Assembly (NCBI GenBank): GCA_050248795.1
Contig: JBFWRS010000051.1
Span: 1 to 21,795, forward strand
DNA length: 21,795 nucleotides
Origin: CAZTDU01 sp050248795
Lineage (GTDB): Bacteria; Pseudomonadota; Gammaproteobacteria; Burkholderiales; SG8-39
Reading direction: 5' to 3'
The notes below the pieces were generated by a model. That model ran no database searches. It was not told where the DNA came from and worked only from the letters and a program-made list of their open reading frames with translations. The position numbers and the translations under genes are program-made. Positions 16,056-21,795 of the stretch are shown here, one piece after another. Position 1 is the stretch's first letter; each line of letters begins with the position of its first letter.

Positions 16056-16993
16056 TCGTCGCCCTCGCGGGTGGGGTTGGAGGTGCAAAGCTCGCCGCAG
16101 GCCTTGCGCAGGAGCTTCCCTCCGCCGGGCTCACAGTCGTGGTCAACACCGGCGACGACTTCGAGCACCTCGGGCTGCACGTCTCCCCGGACCTTGACAC
16201 CGTGATGTACACACTTGCCGGCGTGGCGAATCCGCAGACCGGCTGGGGAGTCGCGAACGAAACTTGTACGTTCATGGAAGCGCTCGATCGGCTCGGTGGC
16301 CCGACATGGTTTCGGCTGGGGGACCGCGACCTGGCGACGCACGTAGAGCGCACACGCCGCCTGCGTGCCGGGGAAAGCCTGTCCACCGTCACGCGCTCCC
16401 TCTGCGAGCGGCTCGGCGTGCGCCATACCGTGCTGCCGATGTGCGACGACCCGGTGCGCACCCTAGTGGACACGGAGGAAGGCGTGCTTGAGTTTCAACA
16501 CTACTTCGTGCGCGAGCGCTGCCGCCCGAGGTTGCGCTCGCTCGAGTACCGCGGCGCATCCGAGGCGCGTGCGAGTCCGGAGCTCCTAAGAGCGCTTGAG
16601 TTGCCCGCGCTGGACGGGATCATACTGTGCCCTTCCAATCCCTACCTCAGCATCGCTCCCATCCTCGCCATTCCCGGAATGCGAGAAGCACTGGAGCGGG
16701 CGAAGCCCGTGCTCGCCGTGTCGCCTATCGTCGGCGGGCAGGCGCTGAAGGGCCCTGCCGCCAAGATCATGCAGGAGCTCGGCGTGGCCCCCTCGGCGCT
16801 GGAAGTGTCACGCTACTACGCCGGCCTCGTGGACGCCATGCTCATCGATTGGAAGGATGCGCCGCTTTGCGGGGCGATCGAAGCGCTCGGCATGCGGGCG
16901 ATAGCGACGGATATTGTCATGCGCACCGATGCCGATCGCGCGCGGCTCGCCGGGGAATGCATCGCACTGCTGCGGAAGATGCGCGCGCGATGA
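16052..16993 (+). CDS. cofD: CofD: 2-phospholactate/PEP transferase
   Basis: A 313-residue enzyme that transfers a phospho-carboxylate from its guanylyl-activated form to Fo, giving F420-0 or dehydro-F420-0. Family motifs are MIVALAGGVGGAKLAAGL (1-18), VVNTGDDFEHLGLHVSPDLD, TWFRLGDRDLATHVERT, LCPSNPYLSI and VSPIVGGQALKGPAAK. Length is normal for the family. It overlaps cofE upstream and cofC downstream by ATGA. The three cof genes probably form a translationally coupled unit in pathway-related order. Whether PEP, 2-phospholactate or 3-phosphoglycerate is incorporated depends mainly on CofC. Confidence 0.97.
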   Translation: MIVALAGGVGGAKLAAGLAQELPSAGLTVVVNTGDDFEHLGLHVSPDLDTVMYTLAGVANPQTGWGVANETCTFMEALDRLGGPTWFRLGDRDLATHVERTRRLRAGESLSTVTRSLCERLGVRHTVLPMCDDPVRTLVDTEEGVLEFQHYFVRERCRPRLRSLEYRGASEARASPELLRALELPALDGIILCPSNPYLSIAPILAIPGMREALERAKPVLAVSPIVGGQALKGPAAKIMQELGVAPSALEVSRYYAGLVDAMLIDWKDAPLCGAIEALGMRAIATDIVMRTDADRARLAGECIALLRKMRAR

Positions 16994-17607
16994 GGGTTTT
17001 CGCGCTCGTACCGATCAAGGCGCCGCGCCTCGGGAAGTCGCGCCTTTCCGCCGTGCTCCGCGACGCCGAGCGGCGCCGGCTCAACATGGACCTTGCGGCG
17101 CAGACGTTAGCCTCCTGCTGTGCTGCGTTCGGCGCCGAACGGGCTGTCGTAGTGACCGACTGCGTGCAGATTGCGGAAATGGCTGCGGCGAGGTCGGTGC
17201 CGGTCGTGCGCGAAGGCGAGCGTCCGGCCGGCCTCAACAGCGCGCTCGCCCTCGCAGCCGGCCATGCCGTGCGCGCGGGCGGCGAGGCGATCCTCGTAGT
17301 GCCGGCCGACCTTCCCCGGGTCTCCGCGGAGCGGCTGAAAGCGGTTGCCGCCACGCTGCCCGCCGCCCCCGGCTGCGTGCTCGTTCCGGATCGCCGCCGC
17401 GAAGGCACGAACCTCCTTGGCTTGTCGCCGGTGAGAAGAGACGTGTTCTGCTTCGGCGCTGACAGCTTTCGGCGTCACGCCGACGCAGCGCGCGCCATGG
17501 GCTATCGTGTGCATGTGCACGAAAGCGCCGAGCTGGAGCTCGACCTCGACCTCCCCGAGGATCTCGACGCCTGGGCGGCCAACGCCCGGCCCGCTTCTGC
17601 GATCTAG
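16990..17607 (+). CDS. cofC: CofC/FbiD: phospho-carboxylate guanylyltransferase
   Basis: A 205-residue MobA-like nucleotidyltransferase that activates a three-carbon phosphoacid with GTP for CofD. The N-terminus FALVPIKAPRLGKSRLS carries the nucleotide-binding loop. VVPADLPRVS holds the metal-binding aspartate, and VLVPDRRREGTNLLGL and LDLDLPEDLDAW are family hallmarks. Known members use 2-phospholactate (archaea), PEP (mycobacteria) or 3-phosphoglycerate (a Burkholderia relative). The FbiB-like reductase gene in this locus favours PEP here; this is inference. The TAG stop (17605-17607) abuts the stop of the convergent hydrolase remnant. Confidence 0.93.
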   Translation: MRVFALVPIKAPRLGKSRLSAVLRDAERRRLNMDLAAQTLASCCAAFGAERAVVVTDCVQIAEMAAARSVPVVREGERPAGLNSALALAAGHAVRAGGEAILVVPADLPRVSAERLKAVAATLPAAPGCVLVPDRRREGTNLLGLSPVRRDVFCFGADSFRRHADAARAMGYRVHVHESAELELDLDLPEDLDAWAANARPASAI

Positions 17608-17853
17608 CTAGCTTTTCAGAACGAGCTCGGCGCAGGCGCGCGCGATGGCGTCCTCGTAGGGCGCCCACTCGGGGTAGGGGATGATCGGCTCGTCGGTGTC
17701 CTGCATCGGCAGCTCGACCAGGCGGCTGCCGGGGATGAGCCGCTGGATCGCGCGGCCGCAGGGCATCGAGTGCGTCTTGTCGTTGCCGGGAATGACCACC
17801 GTGGGCACGTCGATCGCGCGCAGCGCCGCTTCGGGCACGCCGTACATATTTGC
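17608..17853 (-). pseudogene. 5'-truncated alpha/beta hydrolase
   Basis: The minus-strand frame encodes about 80 residues of an alpha/beta-hydrolase C-terminal region: AIDVPTVVIPGNDKTHSMP, then GRAIQRLIPGSRLVELPM and a final YEDAIARACAELVLKS. Upstream of about 17853 the frame runs into the repeat element, so the nucleophile elbow and most of the fold are missing. ATG at 17847 could start a 79-residue fragment, but no functional enzyme is expected. The stop codon is back to back with that of cofC. The gene was probably intact at this site before the repeat element arrived. Confidence 0.75.
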
Positions 17854-18092
17854 CACTCGCTGTCTCCGCTTTTCCTGAACTTGCCTGAACGCGCCAAAGG
17901 GCCGCAGTATTTGCCATAACGCCCCTTGCGCGAGCCTCCTCGACGCCGTGGACATGACCGATTGTGGCACCCAACCGCTGCCTACCCGCCCGGATCCGGC
18001 CCCAGACGCTCGCTCGCTTTGTGCAGCGCGGACGGGAAGGAAATTCTTATCCCTTTTTACGCGGCGCAGGCGGGAAGGAAATTCTTATCCCT
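17854..18092 (+). repeat. Right copy of 239-bp direct repeat flanking the F420 island
   Basis: This is a near-perfect match to 284-522 in the same orientation, including one 61-bp unit (17854-17914) and two GGGAAGGAAATTCTTATCCC palindromes (18034-18053 and 18072-18091). A partial third motif, AATTCTTATCCCT, follows at 18093-18105. The seven bases before it (TATTTGC, 17847-17853) also match those before the left copy. No transposase sequence accompanies this copy. Confidence 0.9.
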
Positions 18093-18159
18093 AATTCTTA
18101 TCCCTCACGCTCTCCCGCACCAGCCGCTTCGAGCGCGTTGCACGGGGCCTTCTGCTGTT

Positions 18160-18450
18160 TCATTCGTGCAATGCCTCAATCGCCTTCGGGTTTGAAGCAA
18201 CGATCTTGAGCAGCGCCCTGGCCGGCCCGGTGGGCTGCGTGCGGTGCTGCTCCCAGTTTTGCAAGGTGCGCAGGTTCACGCCGATCAATTTCGCGAACTG
18301 ACTTTGGCTGATCCGGGCCGCTTCGCGGATGGTGCGCACGTCCGGCTCGGGCAGTTCGGTCGTTCTTGCGCCACGCACACTTTTGCCTGCCATATGGCGC
18401 TTCATTTCGCGCACGCCTTTGACCAGTTGGTCGAAGTGCTGCTTATCCAT
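18160..18450 (-). CDS. higA: HigA/NadS-type antitoxin
   Basis: A 96-residue protein with a C-terminal Xre-type helix-turn-helix (ISQSQFAKLIGVNLRTLQNW, about residues 48-67) followed by GPARALLKIVASNPKAIEAL. The N-terminal part (MDKQHFDQLVKGVREMKRHM) probably contacts the toxin. It is the second gene of a toxin-first pair, the HigBA order, and its start overlaps the toxin end by eight bases. Antitoxins of this type neutralize the toxin and repress the shared promoter, here probably through the palindrome at 18772-18792. The symbol denotes family type only. Confidence 0.88.
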   Translation of the reverse strand: MDKQHFDQLVKGVREMKRHMAGKSVRGARTTELPEPDVRTIREAARISQSQFAKLIGVNLRTLQNWEQHRTQPTGPARALLKIVASNPKAIEALHE

Positions 18451-18763
18451 GTTCGATGTCCTTCATCAGTTGTGCCAGTGTCTTGATCTGCTTGTGCGTC
18501 AGGTCCTCTTGCACATTCTTGACATAGGCATAAATCAGGTAGATGCGTTCTCCCGGCACATGCAGGTAGTAGATCACTCTCGCGCCGCCCCGCTTGCCGC
18601 GTCCTCTCACCGCCCAGCGCAGCTTGCGCAAACCGGACCCGCCCGAAATGACGTCGCCTGCGTCCGGCGTGGCAAGCAGGAAATTCTGCAGGCCGCGCAG
18701 GTCTTCGTCGTTCCACTGCCCGGTACGAAAAGCGATGAACGGCGTGAGCTCGACAAAGACCAT
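18443..18763 (-). CDS. higB: RelE/HigB-type toxin
   Basis: A 106-residue protein from ATG 18763 (MVFVELTPFIAFRTGQWNDE). The core LRKLRWAVRGRGKRGGARVI followed by YYLHVPGERIYLIYAYVKN matches the RelE/HigB fold of ribosome-dependent mRNA endonucleases, with the basic residues expected at the active site. The open frame extends upstream to 18889, but the downstream start is preferred because the promoter and operator lie between 18771 and 18799. Such pairs stabilize mobile DNA, and this one sits between the repeat-flanked island and a recombinase. Confidence 0.88.
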   Translation of the reverse strand: MVFVELTPFIAFRTGQWNDEDLRGLQNFLLATPDAGDVISGGSGLRKLRWAVRGRGKRGGARVIYYLHVPGERIYLIYAYVKNVQEDLTHKQIKTLAQLMKDIEHG

Positions 18764-18770
18764 GTCTCGA

Positions 18771-18799
18771 ACTATACGCGGCACGCGTATAGCCTGCAA
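18771..18799 (-). promoter_or_regulatory. higBA promoter with palindromic operator
   Basis: On the minus strand, TTGCAG (-35, at 18794-18799) and TATAGT (-10, at 18771-18776) are 17 bases apart. A perfect inverted repeat, CTATACGCG-GCA-CGCGTATAG (18772-18792), fills the spacer and covers the -10. The -10 ends seven bases before the toxin ATG, so the leader is very short. This is the classical arrangement for autorepression by an antitoxin or toxin-antitoxin complex. Confidence 0.7.
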
Positions 18800-18855
18800 C
18801 CATGAACGAAATTCCGGGCGTTGGGGGCGAGTTCCGGGGAAGTTGAAACGCCGAT

Positions 18856-18872
18856 TGTTAGCACCGCTAACA
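18856..18872. promoter_or_regulatory. Second inverted repeat upstream of higBA
   Basis: TGTTAGC-ACC-GCTAACA is a perfect 7-bp inverted repeat with a 3-base spacer, about 57 bases upstream of the higBA -35 box. The 3-base spacing matches that of the main operator, but the arm sequence differs. It could bind another regulator or be unrelated. Confidence 0.3.
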
Positions 18873-18889
18873 GTTTGAAGCCATAGCAC

Positions 18890-19917
18890 CGGCGGCCGTG
18901 CGCCTGGGAACTTTCAATTCGAATGCGCGGTCACAGTTTCAATCCGGTTGATGCCCGTTATCGCATCCTCGCTCGCAAGAGCGCCGAAACCGGCTTCATC
19001 TCCTGAAAGCCGGTGGCCGCAAGGCTTGGAGATACTCGTAAGCATCAGCCCCTCGGGGCCTCCAGTGCTGCGCATGACGCAATAATTCGCGTACCCTGTT
19101 GCAGCACCTCGTACTGAAACAACCCATCCGGCGCGATCCCTGCGCCAGCCCTCGTCCGCGTTCCTGCGGCAATCCGTCTGCGGCAACAGCAGCGTCACTA
19201 GCCGCGAACGGGTAGTGACGCTGCGCACAGGCACGCAACGGCGCGGGTTTCCAGCCGATTTTGCCAGTGCCGCAACCCAGTGATGAGCTCTCTGGCGCAT
19301 CACACCGTACAACCGCGCAATGCGGTTCGTCCCCCTGCCCGTTCCCCAACGGGCGTCGTTTGACCTCGCGCGCACCTCGCGCACCCCCGAGCCTTGGGTA
19401 TTGGCTCAACTCGATGGGCCGAGTTCCCACAGGAACCGCCATCGACGCCGAGAGCGGGTGCAGCCGCGGCGAGCAGCAAAAAGAAGCACTGCACAAACCG
19501 GGAGTGGTGTCCCGGGTCCCTCGTAGATCTCGTTCTGCTGAGCAGGCGAGACGGACAGAAACACTAACCGGACAGGCAGCACAGACCAGCAGCAGCAAGG
19601 CAGCAAGACGCGATGGATCGGAAAGGGATCGATGGGAGCTGGCGCAAAGACGGCGAATCGACTGCAACTGGGCTGCAGGCCATTTGCTCTCCGGTGCGTA
19701 CCAGCGTGAGGCGCTGTGCCTAGCACGCCGGGCAAGCGGAACGGTACGGCCGGAGCGCAAGGCGCGCCCGCCTCTGTTAAGCTCTTGGTTCCGCTACCCG
19801 AGGATGCGTTGGTTCCCGGCGAACTCGAACTCATCTGGGCCCACCTTGCGGGGCTCTTGCATCGGGTAATACCGCCAGAAGTCGATTCCGACCCTTTTAT
19901 TTCGGAGGCGAACAGCC
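18890..19917. other. About 1 kb without a convincing gene
   Basis: Several open frames cross this stretch on both strands (for example 18914-19384 minus and 19261-19869 plus), but none shows a recognizable domain and their composition is arginine- and serine-rich, as in out-of-phase high-GC DNA. A weak candidate starts near 19716 and overlaps the recombinase gene; its segment SVKLLVPLPEDALVPGELEL looks protein-like, but I do not recognize it. A perfect 12-bp inverted repeat lies at 19189-19224. The region may be eroded island DNA. Confidence 0.5.
19189..19224. repeat. Perfect 12-bp inverted repeat, 12-base loop
   Basis: GCAGCGTCACTA (19189-19200) is exactly complementary to TAGTGACGCTGC (19213-19224), separated by GCCGCGAACGGG. 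It lies about 700 bases upstream of the serine recombinase in otherwise gene-free DNA. It could be a recombinase or regulator site, a bidirectional terminator, or the relic of an element end. Confidence 0.6.
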
Positions 19918-21476
19918 ATGGCCGTAGCCCTGTATGCGCGAGTCTCGACGACCCGCCAGGCCGAGAACGATCAGTCGATCCCGGATCAACTGCGCCAGCT
20001 CCGGGAGCACTGCAAGACCCATAACCTGCCGGTTGCCTCGGAGTACGTCGAACCGGGCGCCTCCGCGACCGATGACCGGCGCCCCGTGTTCCAGCAGATG
20101 ATTGCCGATGCGACCCAGCCGCCCGCGCCGTTCGATGCGATCCTGGTGCACAGCCGTTCGCGCTTCTTCCGGGACCTCTTTCAGTTCCTGCACTACGAGC
20201 GGGTGCTGAAAAAGGCCGGGGTCAAGATCGTCTCGATCACCCAGCAGACGGGCGATGACGCGGCCGGCGAAATGGCGAGCAAGCTCTTCAGTCTGTTCGA
20301 TGAGTACCAAAGCAAGGAGAACGCGAAGCACACGCAGCGAGCCATGCAGGAGAACGCCCGCCAGGGGTACTGGAACGGCTCGGTGCCGCCCTTCGGCTTC
20401 CGGGCAGCCACGACCGGGATCGTCGGGAACCGGGGCCGGCACAAGCGCCGGCTCGAGCTCGATCCGGTAGAGGCGGAAACCGTGCGGGAAATCTACCGCC
20501 TGTACCTCGCCGGCCACGACGGCAACGTCATGGGCATGAAGGCGATCGCCACGCACCTGAACCGCCAGGGGCTCACCATGCGCGGACGCCCGTGGCGCAT
20601 CCAGAAAGTGAATCGGCTGCTCGCCGACCCGCTCTACGCGGGGTGCTTCTACTTCAACCGGCGCGACTCAAGGACCCACAAGGAGCGGCCCCAGCCGGAA
20701 TGGATCGCGGTGGCGGTCCCGGCGATCATCGATGCCGGTGCCTTCGAGCGGGTGGCGAAGCGACGCGCGATGAGCAACCCGAACGCGTTCCCGCCGCGGG
20801 CGATGGCCTCGCCCGCCCCGCTGGTGGGTCTGCTCAAGTGCGGACACTGCGGGGCGGGGATGACCCAGGCGTCTGGCAAATCGGGGCGCTACCGCTACTA
20901 CAAGTGCACCACGAGGATGGCGAGGGACGTGCACGCCTGCACAGCGAAGAACCTGCCGCGTGAACAGACGGACGGCATGGTGCTGGAGGCGTTATCCGAA
21001 AAGGTGTTCACGCCCAAGCGCGTGTCCCTGATGCTCAACGAGCTGCTGCGGCACCAGCGCCAGGCGAAGACCGCCGAGGATGCCCGGCTCATCACGATGA
21101 AGACGGAACTCGACCGGGCGACGACGGGCCTGNNNNNNNNNNAGCGCGTCGTAGCGAAGTGCTCACCGAGATGGCGAAGCTCAAGGACCGGCAGGCGCTC
21201 GCGGTGCGGCGGGTGAACGCGGACACCGTGAAAGCGTTCTGCGCGGCGCTGCAAGAGCGCTTCACCGATCCAGCCTCGGGCCTGGGCAAAGCCTACCTGC
21301 GACTGCTGGTCGATGAGATCCGCCTCGACGGGAACGAACTGGTCGTTACCGGCAGCCACCGGCGCCTCTCGGACGCCATCGGCTTCATGGAGAAAAGAAA
21401 GCTGGGCGAAGTGCCCAGCTTCGTTAATGACTGGCGCGCCCGGAGCGATTCGAACGCCCGACCCCCTGGTTCGTAG
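19918..21476 (+). CDS. Large serine recombinase (interrupted by assembly gap)
   Basis: The N-terminal resolvase domain (about 1-145) begins MAVALYARVSTTRQ with nucleophile S10. A recombinase domain follows (about 150-290, with GYWNGSVPPFGFRA), then a zinc ribbon with C308, C311, C330 and C341 (LKCGHCGAGM...YYKC...HAC) and a C-terminal part rich in charged helices. GGAGGCG precedes the ATG. Ten Ns at 21133-21142 interrupt the gene and the frame differs on the two sides, so the gap is of unknown true length. Downstream the frame resumes (EVLTEMAKLKDRQALAVRRV) and ends at 21476 inside the tRNA-Arg gene, giving a tRNA-encoded tail (RARSDSNARPPGS). It probably integrates or excises the neighbouring island. 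Intactness cannot be judged until the gap is closed. Confidence 0.88.
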
Positions 21477-21508
21477 CCAGGTACTCTATCCAACTGAGCT
21501 ACGGGCGC
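21432..21508 (-). tRNA. tRNA-Arg (anticodon ACG)
   Basis: The minus strand reads GCGCCCG at the 5' end and CGGGCGC at the 3' end, a perfect 7-bp acceptor stem, followed by discriminator G and an encoded CCA (21432-21434). The D-arm GCTCAGTTGGATAGAGT, the anticodon arm CCTGG-CTACGAA-CCAGG (anticodon ACG, Arg) and the T-loop TTCGAATC are all present. The recombinase frame reads into its 3' half on the opposite strand, so the tRNA 3' end is the likely integration site. Confidence 0.96.
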
Positions 21509-21520
21509 GTGGGGAGGCGG

Positions 21521-21526
21521 ATTTTA
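21521..21526 (-). promoter_or_regulatory. Candidate -10 box of the tRNA-Arg gene
   Basis: The minus strand has TAAAAT here, five of six bases of the consensus, 12 bases before the tRNA 5' end. I see no convincing -35 box at 16-18 bases. Just upstream, CTCGGCGA (21538-21545) and TCGCCGAG (21551-21558) form a perfect 8-bp inverted repeat with a 5-base loop, which may be a terminator or operator. Confidence 0.4.
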
Positions 21527-21646
21527 CCGCAGATTCGCTCGGCGAGTTGATCGCCGAGGCAGGCGCTTCCGATAATGCCGGCCTGCCCTGCCCGCGGGCC
21601 GGCGATTCGCGTCGGCTGCGCGACCAGGCGGGCGACCCGAGGCTCC

Positions 21647-21795
21647 ATGGACATCGACTTTCTCGCACTCGAACCGAAGACCCGCTACAAGATGCTCGCG
21701 GCGCTGGTGATCCCGCGGCCGATCGCGTTCATCTCCACGCGCAGCGATAACGGCGTGGCCAACTGCGCGCCGTTCTCGTTCTTCAACGTCATGTC
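21647..21795 (+). CDS. Flavin reductase-like protein (3' partial)
   Basis: The first 49 residues run to the window edge: MDIDFLALEPKTRYKMLAAL and then VIPRPIAFISTRSDNGVANC, ending APFSFFNVM. The PRPIAFISTxxxxGVxNxAPFSFFN pattern is the FMN-binding start of the flavin-reductase-like split-barrel family. Many members are reductases for two-component oxygenases, and others have unassigned roles. It lies beyond the tRNA and is probably part of the ancestral chromosome rather than the island. No clear ribosome site is visible. Confidence 0.85.
   Translation, partial: MDIDFLALEPKTRYKMLAALVIPRPIAFISTRSDNGVANCAPFSFFNVM

Noticed and set aside
14760..16088. 442-codon minus-strand frame opposite npdG and cofE
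   Set aside because: It is a shadow of two confident genes, with no start signal or domain.
17608..17970. 120-codon minus-strand frame covering the hydrolase end and the repeat
   Set aside because: Its N-terminal third is read from repeat DNA and also appears in left-repeat frames; it is a chimera created at the insertion junction, not a native protein.
19716..20024. Possible small gene overlapping the recombinase start
   Set aside because: Part of it looks protein-like (SVKLLVPLPEDALVPGELEL), but it overlaps the recombinase by 107 bases, has no ribosome site and is not a family I recognize; left as a note only.

Overview
The window is GC-rich and looks like a betaproteobacterium, probably Burkholderiales. 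It has two Bug-type (TctC) periplasmic solute receptors, a family greatly expanded in that order, together with a CCA-encoding tRNA-Arg and dense operons with ATGA stop/start overlaps. A run of 10 Ns (21133-21142) shows it is a scaffolded, possibly metagenomic, assembly.

Layout. (1) 1-522: the 3' end of an IS91-like transposase gene, then repetitive DNA with a 61-bp unit present twice. (2) 655-3560: a stand-alone nitroreductase resembling the C-terminal half of FbiB, then fbiC, a fused CofG-CofH deazaflavin (Fo) synthase. (3) 3778-13914: an apparent catabolic operon with an M24 (creatinase/Xaa-Pro peptidase) fold protein, an enolase-superfamily racemase/cycloisomerase, a Bug receptor, an opine-dehydrogenase-like enzyme, an LLM-class (luciferase-like) F420-type oxidoreductase, a two-gene molybdenum hydroxylase and a second Bug receptor. 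(4) 14074-17607: an Lrp/AsnC regulator, an F420:NADP oxidoreductase, then cofE, cofD and cofC. (5) 17608-18105: a 5'-truncated alpha/beta hydrolase cut by a second copy of the left-hand repeat. (6) 18160-18800: a HigBA-type toxin-antitoxin pair with a palindromic operator. (7) 18890-19917: about 1 kb with no convincing gene. (8) 19918-21508: a large serine recombinase whose frame runs into the 3' end of a tRNA-Arg gene. (9) 21647-end: the start of a flavin-reductase-like gene.

How it works together (inference). Regions 2 and 4 supply a complete F420 pathway: FbiC makes Fo; CofC and CofD build (dehydro-)F420-0; the nitroreductase reduces dehydro-F420-0; CofE adds glutamates; Fno exchanges hydride between F420 and NADP. 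The genes of region 3 lie inside this bracket and include a probable F420-using enzyme. The locus therefore reads as a self-contained 'make it, reduce it, use it' F420 cassette for uptake and breakdown of an unidentified, probably nitrogen-containing carboxylate. Near-identical 239-bp direct repeats flank the 17.3-kb block, next to an IS91-type transposase end, so the cassette may have been mobile. This F420-centred island is the most notable content of the window.
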